Positions 49,500 to 63,473 of a stretch of DNA of 64,000 nt are shown in pieces. The DNA lies in NCBI RefSeq assembly GCF_040412425.1, contig NC_089742.1, positions 82,705,992 to 82,769,991 on the forward strand, read 5' to 3'. The notes under the pieces are model-generated. The model ran no database searches and had not been told where the DNA came from. It was given only the letters and a program-made list of their open reading frames with translations. The stretch is from Macrobrachium rosenbergii (lineage: Eukaryota; Arthropoda; Malacostraca; Decapoda; Palaemonidae). The position numbers were made by a program, and so were the translations under genes. The first letter of the stretch is position 1, and each line of letters begins with the position of its first letter.

Positions 49500-50660
49500 A
49501 CTGTGCTGACTGTCCTCTTTATTAAAATATTAGTTCTGACTGTCTCATTTATCCAGGTATTACTGTGGTGACTGTCCCTTTTATCCAGGAATTACTGTAC
49601 TAGCTCTCCCTTTTATCCAAATATTACTGTGCTGACTGTCCCATCTATCCAGGTATTACTTTGGTAACTGTCCCATTTATCCAAGTATTACTGTGGTGAC
49701 TGTCCCTTTTATCCAGGTATTACTGTTCTGACACCCATTTATCTAGGTTTTACTGTACTGACTGTCCCTTTTATCCAGATATTACTGCAGTCACTGTCCC
49801 ATTTATCCAGGTATTACTGTGGTGACTGTCCCATTTATCCAAGTATTACTGTGGTGACTGTCCCATTTATCCAGGTATTACTGTGGTGACTTTCCCTTCT
49901 AACCTGGTATTACTGTGCTGACTGTCCGATTTATCCAGGTATTAGTGTGCTGACTGTCCCTTTTGTCCAGGTATTACTGTGGTAACTGTCCATTTTATCC
50001 AGGTATTACTGTGGTGGCTGTCCCTTTTATCCAGGTGTTACTGTGGTGACTGTCCCATTTATCCAAGTATTACTATACTGTCTGTCCCATTTATCGCCAA
50101 CGGCCATACCAAGTTGAAAGCACCGCTTCTCGTCCTTTTTCCCATTTATCCAGGTATTACTGTGCTGACTGTCCATTTTATCCAGACATTACTGTGATGA
50201 CTGTCCCCCAGGTGTTACTGTGGTGTCTGTCACATTTATCCAGTCGTTACTGTGCTGTCTGTTCCATTTATTCAGGAATTACTGTACTGACTGTTCCTTT
50301 TGTCCAAGCATTATTGTGGTGACTTTCCATTTTATCCAGACATTACTATGATGACTGTCCCATTTATCCATGTATTACTGTAGTGGCTGTCCGATTTATC
50401 CAGGTATTACTGTGTTGACTGTCCATTTTATCCAGGTGGTATTACTGTGGCGACTGTCCCATTTATCCAGATATTACTTTTCTGTCCATCCCTTATATCC
50501 GGGATTACTGTGCTGACTGTCTATTTTATCCAGGTGTTAATATGCTGACTGTCCCTTTTATCCAGGTATAACTGTGCTGACTGTTCCTTTTATTCAGGTA
50601 TTACAATGGTTACTGTCCATTTTATCCGGATATTACTGTGGTTACTGTCCCATTTACCGT
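49500..50660. repeat. 32-bp minisatellite, about 36 units
   Basis: Consensus blocks are TATTACTGTGGTGACTGTCC and CATTTATCCAGG at a period of about 32. Units vary by substitution, and some are truncated or interrupted (for example 50095-50150). The same repeat starts again near 63632. Confidence 0.95.
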
Positions 50661-50664
50661 CCCC

Positions 50665-50800
50665 CCCCCCACCAAACCTAAACACACCCTCACACAACCT
50701 AAACACACCCCTGCTAAACCTAAATACGTCCTCAGTTAACCTAAACACACAACCCCGCTAAATCTAAACACCCCCCACTAAACCTAAAGACAAACCTTGA
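50665..50800. repeat. Degenerate AACCTAAACACACCC repeat
   Basis: After a C-run, short units with ACCTAAA or ATCTAAA recur about every 20-25 bases to 50790. It is part of the surrounding element. Confidence 0.75.
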
Positions 50801-51149
50801 TACAGAATTATTAATCACAGGAAAGAAAAGCATTTTCAATAATATATTTGTGCGTTATCGAGTGAATGAAATGAGGCATGATAAATCCACAGAGTTTATT
50901 TACCACACTAATTACTAAGTCTATGGGAAGCACCCGCCCCGTTTCAGGGAAAGGGGAGGGGAGGAGGGACGTGGCTACGGGTTTTAAACCTATCCTATTA
51001 TCTAAGTTGGGTCAAATGATGGCCACATGCCAAATTTTGTCTAGATCGGTCAAGCGGTTTGGATTTCTGTAGCGCAAAAAGTTATAAATATACAAACATA
51101 CAAACATTCCCTTTTGCACATAAGATTATGAGTTTTTTTTTTTTTGTAA

Positions 51150-52990
51150 TTATGAATTAAAGAATTCCTGTGAACGCTTTAATATCTTATTTAACTCCAT
51201 TAAATCATCTGATAGTGATTTAATTGTTCTTGACACGACCTAACGAATGGTTTCGGTTTCTTTGATGTACGGAATCTTTAACCACTCTTATTTTGGTCAA
51301 GTGATTTTAAAAATACGTCAGGTGACAACCGCCTAATCATATACTTTTGTGTTGAGAGAGGGAGAGAGAGAGAGTCACAATTTATTCATTAAATCGAAAT
51401 GGTTTAGGGTAGTTCTTTGTTATTCCAGTAATACTTGTAAAGCGTGATACCCTGCTTCCAAATCATAAGATTTTAATTACGATTATACATCTCTTGTGAC
51501 AGTGGCAGGAATTTTTGTGAACCGTCCATGTAGCGTAAAAGTCTCCTTAAAGAAAGAAGTGTGGTATTTTCCTATTATTTGCTACTGATATAAAAGGCAA
51601 GTTAGACTGTTTTGTCCTAGTTGACAGTGCGCTTCGTTTACGTATATTATCTCTCTCAAAATTCACTCTAAGGAGATAGCTTTCCGTCCTCTACAAGAAA
51701 GAAAAATGGGAAGAAGCCTCCTGAAAGTTGGAGGTGTAAAATTGGATTGGCCTTCAAGACTAATTTGAAGAGAAATTGTTGGGTTATTTTTCCTTGCAAA
51801 TGCGAATCTGTATTTTGATGTCTGACTTGACCACCTATATCTTTTTTCCAGCTGGCATCATCTTTAGTAAATAGGTTTTGTGAACATTTCACTGTTTTAG
51901 ACTTGTGTCACGTCATTTACACTTTTATTCAACTGCTTTTCAAATCAGGATAGTAAAAATTAAACAGTTTATAACGCTATACTTTTCAAGATGCAGACTT
52001 TTACATTGAATACTAGCAGTCTTATTTCTGAGAGCAAATCACTCTCTAAGATTTATACCCCTTTTCCACAAGTGGGTCGTAGAATGTGGGTGATTGCTAT
52101 CAAATCCCGTTTCCGAATTCTTTTCTTTCTATTAGGATTTATTTGCATATAAAACGGTGCCTGAACCATATACTTTATTTTCCTTTTTGATAAACCATCT
52201 AACGAATCGTATGTTAACGGCATTTCGTCATAAATTTATTTACAATAATTATTTATTTATACATTTGTTGTTTTAATTTCTTATTTATTAACTAGTGAAC
52301 CTGTATGGTAAAAGAGGGCAGAAATGGTCATGCAGGTTTACAGCTACGTTGTATCAATAATATATCAAGCATATAATGTAGCTCTGTATTTTGTTGTTCT
52401 AAGACTTTTTACTGTAAAACGAGGAATTGATTTTTCACGAACTATCGCTGTTACAAACAAAGAAAAATGGATATATTTAGATCCACGCTAATAGGTGTAC
52501 ATTTTAAGGAATGGTAAATAAAGATCATCACCACCATCACCTTCATCATCACGACTGTGAGATTTAAGCAAGATATTCAAATCTATATTGGTCTCTCTCT
52601 TCATCCCATGTTACCCATCTGGTATCCGTGGAGATATTCCCTTAATCTTCCTTCCTTTCATAACTCTCCCTCCAAACCGCGAACTTTTCCCCCTTCTTCT
52701 TTCTGTTAAATTGTGGAGTCCGGATATCCTAACTAATTCTGTCGATGGTCATTTTTCTTAGGTGTCGAACCCGAGAGCTAGTTTATCCGCCCAGAGCTGA
52801 CTTCCTATTGCAAAATCATTGATGAATTCAGAAACCAATTAAGGAAAAGGATGATGAGAGATTCGCTAATAAGCTGTGGGTTTTAATTCTAACAATCCAT
52901 TAACTACTGATATCGTTCTTTATGTTGAAGTAATTGTCAGTTTGATATAAATTGTAGGAAATCTGAAAAAGAACACATACATAAACACAG
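51150..52990. other. Unassigned DNA
   Basis: No gene or recognised repeat. A short GA run lies at 51355-51374. Confidence 0.6.
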
Positions 52991-52994
52991 GCAT

Positions 52995-53221
<227 letters not shown>

Positions 53222-54972
53222 TGTCACGTTCGAGCTGCCTTGAGGATAAAAAGATGGCTCTAATTTTGATCTTTGATAACAACACCTGACTGAGGGTTGC
53301 TACACTCTAGTGAACAGAAAAGTTGTACAGTGAATATACCCAGAATTACCAACAAAATAAGGAATGGAGGTAAACTTATGTTGTCCACTAAATAGTATAA
53401 TTCACTAAAAGATATCAGAAAATGGAGTATTCGAAGGACCCATCAATAGAGCTCTGTGGCACTGCCAAAGTTACGGTAATAGAATCACAAACACTATAGA
53501 AAAGTGCCACGAAACTGTAAGCTTTTAACACTAGGCCTTCGTAGGCTAACAAGCAATAGGTATGAGTGAGGATCCGAAGAACGCACAGGATGGGGTATGT
53601 TAGGCGAGAATGGGTCAGCACTGATAGTCCGGATATCTTGACTGGATATGGCACGTGAGGTATGCAGGAAGATGGCACCATTGATCTACAGTTGATATCA
53701 CACAACAGATACTCGAACTACGAATCTGCAATAGCAGGAGCGTTGAAAACACATAAAAGGGACTCGAGTAATAATGAACTTGGAATACGTAAGCAAAATA
53801 TTAAAATACTGGTTATGTAACAATTACTGCGGTAAGACACATATACGCAAATTAACACTAGTATTCCGCTATTGATAACAAAATCACCACAATCGAAATC
53901 ACAACACAGGTGTAAAACAAGTAAGATAAAATTGGTGAGGCTGACAGTCAACTTCCAATCACATTACCTTAGTCCGTGGACAAGACGTGAGGTTCATTGA
54001 GTCAAGTATCCGCAGTAGGGAATCAATGGAATCGTTGTCACTTAAGGTTCCCTACCATAGAGGAAATAAAACAAAGTATAAGGGCCTTGATGGGCTAGCA
54101 AGACATCATTGTGCAGAGGGTAAGACAGCTGGATAAGACAATCTTCAGTGGGACAGCATAAGGGGGACGTCAGGTAGGTCTCGATCAGTCTCTCAGCAGA
54201 CTTCAGGACAGAGTGACGTCGTCAGGTTAACGAGCAGAGTGACGTCTAGCAGCGTGGCGAGAGAAAACTAGCAGAGTGTATACTAGCAAAGTAATGTCTC
54301 GAGAGTGACTAGCCAAGAATGGTCCATCAGAGCCTGTATATATAACACAATAAGCTCCGACAGTGGTCGTGTTGTGACATTTCTGACAGCCTCCTCTCAA
54401 TGGGGTCATCCATTGTCCTCTTCTCAGGGCACGTCAATAATCCGGCCAGGTAACTGAAAGGTCGTTGAGAGTTGGCCGATGAAAGGTTCAAGGAGGAGAG
54501 GTGGCAATGGTCTGATGATTAGATGGAAGAGTCGAGGATGAGTAGGTGGGGATGCAGGTGTGGGTCAGGTCAAGGCAGTGACCCTTAATGGCATGGCAGG
54601 TAGTTGAAATGGAGGAGGAAATTCCTCTAAGGGCAAAGTGACAAGATTGGCTGGGGACTTGATAACAATACTCAAAGGGTCGCAGTAATTGCAAGCAGCT
54701 ACCAAAATCGCCACTTCAGGCGCCGATTACTGGGCTCAGGTCAGATCAGTAATGGCTTGAGGTACAGTCATCCATTAATTTTTCATTTAACACCTGCATT
54801 GGCTTAACTTGAGAGGGGAAGGCATGGGAACGTTCAAGTGAAAACTTCAAAACAACTAGTACTTCTTTCAAAACGCATGGTACTTACACTGAGAAATGGG
54901 AAATTTACACTTACATTTGAAAATCAAGAAGAAAAACTCAAATACGAACCAATTAACAACGCGTTTGTGACA
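53222..54972. mobile_element. Solo LTR-like unit A (1751 bp)
   Basis: Begins TGTCACGTTCG and ends GTTTGTGACA, so TGTCAC...GTGACA is a six-base terminal inverted repeat, the TG...CA form expected of an LTR. It lies between (TA)n on the left and a short (TA)n on the right. No gag or pol sequence is present. A TATATATAAC motif at about 54336-54346 is preceded by tandem TGACGTC-containing repeats (54207-54300), as expected of a U3 promoter read on the plus strand. Orientation is an inference. If TA arrays were the target, the target duplication cannot be seen. Confidence 0.65.
54207..54300 (+). promoter_or_regulatory. Tandem CRE-like motifs upstream of a TATA-like box
   Basis: An 'agcagagtgacgtctagc'-type unit occurs about four times (54207, 54234, 54271, 54285). 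The first two contain TGACGTC, close to the CREB/ATF site. A TATATATAA sequence follows about 40-50 bases downstream. The layout fits an LTR enhancer-promoter. Confidence 0.4.
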
Positions 54973-54984
54973 ATATATATATGT

Positions 54985-55265
54985 GCGTGTGTGTGTACGT
55001 GTATCATGCCGTGGCACAACTGTTAGAGTGGCGACAAGCCAACGGAAGATACACGATTCGAACCCTGGTGGTAGCGGTATTCCTCCCTTTGGAAAGGAAG
55101 TGTAACCCATTTTCCTCATTCGACCCAGGTGTACACGTGGGTACCAGCTTTTTGGTTGGGGGTAAACCTGCGACAGACTGGCATTCTGTCACAGGGGTGC
55201 ATTATCACTTGTTTGCTTAGCGCCATGGAAACCGGGTATAAGCACGTCTTTATGGGTCCTTCGGC
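54985..55265 (+). mobile_element. tRNA-derived SINE
   Basis: The head reads GCCGTGGCACAACTGTTAGAGTGG-like (55007-55031, box-A-like), then ACGATTCGAACCCTGG (about 55051-55066, box B) at tRNA-like spacing. The body has 'gggtaccagctttttggt', 'gtaaacctgcgacagactgg' and 'gccatggaaaccgggtataa', which I recall as part of a widespread SINE tail family in aquatic animals. It ends at GGCCTGG before (TG)n(TA)n. The family differs from the other two SINEs. Confidence 0.7.
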
Positions 55266-55272
55266 CTGGAAG

Positions 55273-55668
<396 letters not shown>

Positions 55669-55669
<1 letters not shown>

Positions 55670-57008
55670 GTTTATTGGGTATATACTTTGGAGGGATGAA
55701 AGGGGAGGTTTATATTGAATTACTGCCAGATGGGCTAGCAGAGAACACCAAGCTGTAAAACAAGATAACGGCAAAAGTGAAGAACTTACCTTATTGTCCC
55801 AATTTGATAAAAGAATGGAAGGTCGTCATAAGAATGAGTCAACTGTTATGTTAAAGTGAATTTATTTATACATAAAGCAATCAAATGAGGCTGGAACTGA
55901 GGATTCAGCAGGCAACCAAACTCAATGAAAATGAAAGTTATGGTGACATAAATGGCATGTCTCAAATTGGAAAGCATGATAAGGCTTGTAATAATATCTG
56001 TAATTGGCTTTGCGTGCAACTGAGTAAGGGCTATCTCGACTCCCTGGGTTTCAGAGATGGCAGTATTCTTTAAGGATTGGATTCACAAGGCGGAGGCTCG
56101 ACTGGGCAGAGCGTGATTGAACTCCTGGAAATAAAGCCAGGGTTAGTGATTTAGCACCAATAATTTCTCTCACATGAGTCTATGCACTGTGGAGGAATTG
56201 ATCACTTGAGTTACTTAAATTAATTTGCCCTTAATTTACACTATGGAGGGAATATTTGAATACTAATCACAGAACTGAATTAGGTTGGTTTCAAAGCAAG
56301 TCATGGCGCAATTCATGGGCTGCTAGGAGCGTAGGTTGACTTAACAAAGGGGCTGCATTTTAGGAGGATGAAAATTGAGATTTGGAGAAATGAAAAACAA
56401 GGAATATCACGGAGAGAAAGGAGTTGGCTTATTGACTAATTATGGTCGACATACCTGGGGCCTGTAAATGCTTTGCGCTGAACATTTAAGGCTTGGCTGA
56501 TCAACATGGTTAGTTTTCACCAGTGGAAGAAAGGAAAATTTGCCCGTGTGTCTGGAGTGGTGGTTGTGCGTGGAGTGCGGCGTCTGAGGAAGCCAGGGCG
56601 CTCCTTCCAGATTGTTTTGCTTCAAAGTGTAGGCCTAGGTCGATCTGTAAAAAGTCATACAGCCAGCAAAAGAGTGGAGAAAATTGGGTCTTATGATTAA
56701 GTACTTAGAGGTTAAGTTCATATCTATCTCACAGCCTGGGTTCGCCTCCCATCCCTAACGGACTCGCTGCTCCTACATATCACATGATTGGGGTGAAGGG
56801 GGGTTGCTATTGTACTACCCCAGGTCAGCCGAAGTGGGCTTTCCCCTACATGAGGTCAAAACAGGCGCTAACTGTCCTTCCTAGTTCAAAATGCGCTTGG
56901 TCTACCTTACCCACCATGTTTTCTTGGCCCAGCAGTCAAATGAAGGTGAAATTATTCCTTGAATAAATTAATTCCTAGCTGCCTAACGAGGGAGGAATGT
57001 AAATCTTT

Positions 57009-57012
<4 letters not shown>
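55669..57012. mobile_element. Solo LTR-like unit B (1344 bp)
   Basis: Starts TGTTTATTGGG and ends TCTTTAACA, with TGTT/AACA ends, and is bounded by (TA)n on both sides. It aligns in order with unit C at 61058-62618. Shared blocks are GAACTTACCTTA against AAAACTTACCTTA, GGAAGGTCG, CACATGATTGGGGTG against CACGTGATGGGGGTG, GCGCTAAC against GTGCTAAC, AGTCAAATGAA, and GGGAGGAATGTA before the last CA. There is no coding sequence. It is related to unit C but a diverged subfamily. Confidence 0.65.

Positions 57013-57094
<82 letters not shown>
57013..57094. repeat. (TA)n microsatellite
   Basis: About 82 bases of TA between LTR-like unit B and a large palindrome. Confidence 0.97.
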
Positions 57095-57097
<3 letters not shown>

Positions 57098-57422
57098 GAT
57101 AAGAAGCCCATCAAAACACTATTTGAATGTTGCAACCATATATTTCGGGCACTTCCTTCTGTGCCCCTGTTCACTGGAAAAATATGGACAGATAAAATGT
57201 TACAAGGGTATATATACAAAGCATATATAGGTGTGGCATTAAGTCTCCGATGGTATGCAGGTGACCATTTCCTTAATGCCACACCTATATATGCTTTGTA
57301 TATAATACCTTGTAACATTTCATCTGTCCATATTTTTCCAGTGAACAGGGGCACAGAAGGAAGTGCCCGAAATATATGGTTGCAATGTTCAAATAGTGTT
57401 TTATGGGCCTTCTTATCTTCAT
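57095..57422. repeat. Large palindrome, arms of about 150 bp
   Basis: 57095-57244 is nearly the reverse complement of 57270-57422. GAAGATAAGAAGCCCATCAA pairs with the right-hand end, and CATATATTTCGGGCACTTCC and GTGCCCCTGTTCACTGG recur inverted. The loop is about 25 bases. Identity between arms is about 95%. TA arrays lie close on both sides. The arms have short ORFs of nearly the same sequence on opposite strands (MPLFTGKIWTDEML against MPLFTGKIWTDKML), which simply reflects the palindrome. Confidence 0.92.
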
Positions 57423-57451
57423 ATTATACTGTAGTATTACAGTAAAAGACA

Positions 57452-57455
<4 letters not shown>

Positions 57456-57527
<72 letters not shown>
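57456..57527. repeat. (TA)n microsatellite
   Basis: About 72 bases of TA right of the palindrome. Confidence 0.97.
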
Positions 57528-57531
<4 letters not shown>

Positions 57532-57559
57532 CTATAAAACTACGTACATATATGTATGT

Positions 57560-57665
57560 GTATATGTTAAAAGGAGCGGTCACGAACATAGCAGATTCCA
57601 ATTATAGCTGTTTATTCCTGTGTCCATGACCCTTAGTCATATCCCAGTAACCACGATTTTCAGAG
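57560..57665 (-). mobile_element. Penelope-like 3' end, inverted partial copy
   Basis: Its reverse complement contains GACTAAGGGTCATGG and GGAATAAAC in the order seen at 58362-58392 (GACCAAGGGTCATG, GAAATAAAC). It therefore looks like an opposite-orientation partial copy of the terminal region of the Penelope-like element to its right. Inverted terminal fragments are typical of Penelope-like elements. Confidence 0.5.
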
Positions 57666-57755
57666 CCAAAGTAGTAAGATTATCCACAACACATTGGAGC
57701 CCTCAACTTGAAATTAATTTTAAAAAATCATTAAACTATTGGCTTACTGTTTTCT

Positions 57756-58100
57756 GTGAAAGATCGGTTCTTTCCCTTGATGACGTCTAGCGTAGAATAT
57801 AAGTGCCCCGGCTGTAATTTGGGTAATTATGTGAATTCGACCCAACGTTTGCTCAAGGTCACAACTAATTCCCGTATTGGAATTAATCATTGCACTGGAT
57901 GCAGACTACCCAGCCCAGAATTGTCTAACATTAGCAACCATGCTTACAACTGTAAAACCCCTGTTAAGGATGATTACTTCAAACTTATAGGTCATGCAAG
58001 AGAAACATCAGAATTGCGTATACTTGAAAGCCACAATATCAAATTGAGAGTCCTTTCTCTTAATCACCAGACTAAGGCTGTTCCACTGTTTGTTACCTAG
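57756..58100 (+). pseudogene. Penelope-like element, GIY-YIG endonuclease C-terminus
   Basis: The frame reads YKCPGCNLGNYVNSTQRLLK, HCTGCRLPSPELSNISNH and then LRILESHNIK. This is the C-terminal GIY-YIG endonuclease of Penelope-like retroelements, with Cys pairs before the YVGST-type motif, a Cys/His block, and the catalytic Glu in an ILES helix. The Gly of YVGST is Asn here, and the conserved Arg of the following helix appears lost (LLKVTTNS), so it is predicted inactive. It ends with a natural TAG after VPLFVT. The RT domain is absent, and the 5' boundary lies in non-coding sequence near 57660. Confidence 0.75.
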
Positions 58101-58348
58101 TTTGGTTATTTATACTTTCGGTTCTCTGGTCTGTAGGTTTATATGAATTTTATTGTGTTTTTTTACTCTTCCTTTGAAAGGTTGTTTGTCCCCACAAGTG
58201 TTTGTGTCTGTAATTTTACTTACTGTTTTATACAGTTTTAATTCCAAATTTTTATGTATATCTATAAGCGTAATTTAATAGAGATGTTTTCATGTATTCG
58301 GTTATGTGTATTTGAAAGCACTAATGTCCACTCATTTTATTTATGTAT

Positions 58349-58400
58349 GTCCCTGATGATGTGACCAAGGGTCATGAAATGTAGAAATAAACTACTGTAC
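58349..58400 (+). ncRNA. Possible degenerate hammerhead ribozyme of the Penelope-like element
   Basis: Conserved-core strings are in the right order: CTGATGA (58353-58359), a five-base-pair stem TGACC/GGTCA with loop AAG (58362-58374), GAAA (58376-58379), then stem GTAG/CTAC (58381-58395) with loop AAATAAA, followed by TGTA. Penelope-like elements are known to encode hammerhead motifs in their terminal repeats. Weak points are an extra T after CTGATGA, an extra T before the GTA cleavage triplet, and no convincing stem I. It is probably non-functional. Confidence 0.35.
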
Positions 58401-58471
58401 TTGGAACCTGATTGTGTTCCTGCACTCTCTCCTATTAACACGTTAATTTTTTCCTATTCCTCGCTTGCGTA

Positions 58472-58475
<4 letters not shown>

Positions 58476-58554
<79 letters not shown>
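58476..58554. repeat. (TA)n microsatellite
   Basis: About 79 bases of TA. Confidence 0.97.
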
Positions 58555-58559
<5 letters not shown>

Positions 58560-58599
58560 TACATATCTGAACTTTCTCAACCCATGAATTAAGGCGTTG

Positions 58600-59697
58600 A
58601 CTCCTTGTGCAGTATTTCCGTCCTTTTGTTTACACAAATGGGCACTCCTGTTAACTATTAGCCCTTACATAAGGTTAATAACGACTGGTCCTCTTCATTA
58701 AAAATCATTTTTGTTTCTTTTGAGATCTATGATTCTTCAAACAGGGAATTTCATTCCACTCTGAGCTTCGTGACAAAACTAAGAGAACTTTGAGTCGAAG
58801 GTCACACAAACATTGCCACGTATTCAGAATGACCAAGTGCAGCATTACTTGTGCATAGAGAAAGGTGGAGTTGGATGCACTTAATACTTTCGTTTTCAAG
58901 AACTCTGAAGTCAGAGGAATTAATGACCAGCATGACTACGCTAAGCAACTAACAAAAATAAGTTGCGTCATGTTCTTAAAACAATAATTCATGTTCATGT
59001 TACCTATGTGACTTCCAACCATATTACTCGATAATTTCGTCTTTCCATTCGTCGCTTGAAGTGATAAATGTCATCATCAGAATCTTGAATTTCAAAAGTA
59101 AAGGAGAAAGCCATCTGCTACGTATATGTGGGGTATCTTCGTTATTTATTTATTTAATTTTTTTTCGCTAAGTTAGCCTTCATTCCACTGCTATTTTGAG
59201 TTGTTAGATATTGTATCCTTTAATTTCTCTGCCTTAAATTTTTTTGTTCTAATTTCTTCTTGGAAAAAGTTAAATAGGATTTGAAATAGGGGAACTTCAC
59301 CTCTCAAGAACTTTGTGACAATGGGAAATGGAGAATTACTCTTTATTTTCTTTTTTTGTGCCTCTCACCACACTCTTAACATTAGAGTATTAAACGTTAT
59401 TACATATTGTTTTAGGTATGACTCGGTAAGTTACTTTCCCAGTAGAAAAACAACCTCTTTCACTCTGTCAGTTTGTCTGTCTGTCTCCATTGTAAAAAAG
59501 CAATTGCCAGATAGACAAGAAAGTATTGAAATGTGTAATTCTCTGTCCACTGCAAGTCTTTGTAAAATGTTTTCCATCTCTTATTTTGGCCTTCTTATTT
59601 TGTTTTGTTGGGAAAAGGAATTTCTCAGGAACCTCTTTGAGAATGTCAACCCTTCGTATGAGCTTCACTCATGGGTTAATATGAACTCTCCTTTGTT

Positions 59698-59733
<36 letters not shown>

Positions 59734-60600
59734 TGTTTGTGCGGGGAACTGTGGTTACTTTTGTTCACTGATAAAGAGAAATTAAACACCTTTGCCAGTC
59801 TGTTTGTCCGATTAATAAAATGGATTAGTAATTGTCATGCTAAATGATATCTTTACATTATCATTCCGTAAATGATTTTAAGATAAATATTTGGTAATTT
59901 CTACATGCGTCGTAAAGATCAGTATTCTCCTCCAAGTATCAAAATAAAAGTACGAAGGTGTCTGATATTTTGACTTCCTTTTCCACATGAACTGCAAAAC
60001 GTAAGAAATGACTACCTTTAGCCTTACCACAGTGTGAAAAAGAAAAGTATTGTGTGGGGAATTGCAGAGGGAGAGGCAAAGGACCCCCTTTTGCGCCACT
60101 CCTTGGACTCGGTGAAGTGTGATCTACATGAATGCAAAATTGATGATTGGGAAGAAAGTAACAAGGGCAGATATCTCTGGAGACGGAGGGTCGGAGAGGC
60201 TTGCTGTCTAGACGCAGGAAAGCGGAGGAGCGAAGAGAACAGGCATCAGTGCTGAGACAGTGTAGCATATGCACACACCACGAGCATTAGTGCTCGTTGG
60301 AACCATGCACTCAGAAACAATTGAATAAAATTTATCTGCTAATTTTTCCGGTAGCAATATCTCGGAGAACCAACTGCGTTTGCATTTTTTTTTGTATTCA
60401 CTATAAAAAGTGTAATATCAGATCATGAAACATATTTTTATAATTCTTTATATGGATTTTAAGATTGACTTTTCACTTTCACCAGCTTCCATTAGGGCTG
60501 TTTAATGTTTGATTCTTATGTTCACTGGGGGACCTGTGTGTGTGTAAATTTTAATGCATGTAATTTATTTTTATTTTTATCTTATCTGTACATTTTTATT
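58600..60600. other. Unassigned DNA
   Basis: A (GA)n run lies at 59700-59730. The 128-codon ORF 59315-59701 (+) is rich in Phe, Ser and Leu and has no motif I know. The 111-codon ORF 60274-59939 (-) is also unassigned. Nothing else was supported. Confidence 0.55.
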
Positions 60601-60629
60601 CATTTTATAGTATCTTACAAATGACACAC

Positions 60630-62619
<1,990 letters not shown>

Positions 62620-62667
<48 letters not shown>
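62620..62667. repeat. (TA)n microsatellite
   Basis: TA array right of LTR-like unit C, interrupted once. Confidence 0.95.
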
Positions 62668-62670
<3 letters not shown>

Positions 62671-62814
62671 TATAATGTGTGTGTGTGTATTAACGTGCAA
62701 GAAAGAAACTATCAAGTAGAATAAGATAACAGTCATTCCACCCATTTTAATTGGAGTTCAATATATACTGAAAAATTCTGTATAACCTAACCAAGTTGTG
62801 TCTCGATGTGTCCA

Positions 62815-62817
<3 letters not shown>

Positions 62818-62884
<67 letters not shown>
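62818..62884. repeat. (ATT)n microsatellite
   Basis: About 67 bases of trinucleotide. Confidence 0.97.
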
Positions 62885-63025
62885 GACGATGTTATAATGT
62901 TTAAATAATTTTTCTGCCATTTGGTCATCGGACTAAACAGGAAATCTTGTCTAAGATAATTTGGTCATAAAATGTTTTCTTTTCCAAATCGTACATAAAT
63001 GTTAAGTTGGGCAGTATTTTACCCT

Positions 63026-63030
<5 letters not shown>

Positions 63031-63097
<67 letters not shown>
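63031..63097. repeat. (CT)n microsatellite
   Basis: About 67 bases of CT. Confidence 0.97.
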
Positions 63098-63099
<2 letters not shown>

Positions 63100-63473
63100 A
63101 AATATACAGGATCGTTATTAGTATTTTTTCTGTTATCCTGCGTGCTTTTACTTCAGGTAACTTTTCTAGCATTGCACATATCTATTGATTTTTTGGGGGC
63201 TATTTAGGTTACCCTTTTGATTTGACATAGTACATGTCGTATATACACTCAGATTTTGATTAATTCTTAGTGCTATGCAAAGTTGTTTGCTGGTTCATGT
63301 TTCGTCTAATGAATCCGCAGCCAGCTATTACGAGTTACTTTGTTATAAATAGGACGAAAATTAATGTGTATATCAGTGACTTAGCATCATAGATGTACCA
63401 AGTCTTGGCGTACTTACATTACTGTATACTTGGTAAATAACGTTAAAAAATCACTATATATATGTGTGTGTGT

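Larger units (their letters stand above)
49401..51142 (+). mobile_element. Non-autonomous element carrying an internal minisatellite
   Basis: The left end ACTAGCTGACGAACCAGGCG (49401) recurs at 63474, also followed by GCTGCCCGGGAAAA and then by the same 32-bp repeat, so the junction is a defined element end. The right part (about 50878-51130) has no tandem repeats. It contains 'tagatcggtcaagcggtttg', 'gtagcgc', 'tacaaacatacaaaca' and 'cataagattatgag', a tail type common on arthropod interspersed repeats, then poly-T. There is no ORF. Termini plus a central tandem array resemble Helentron-associated non-autonomous elements (HINE/DINE-like). That parallel is architectural, not proven. Confidence 0.6.

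Noticed and set aside
57007..57445. Pair of similar ORFs on opposite strands suggesting a conserved protein
   Set aside because: They are the two arms of a palindrome read on opposite strands, so similarity is automatic.
59315..59701. 128-codon ORF as a membrane protein gene
   Set aside because: Hydrophobic composition reflects T-rich DNA; there are no conserved motif, splice-like context or supporting neighbours.
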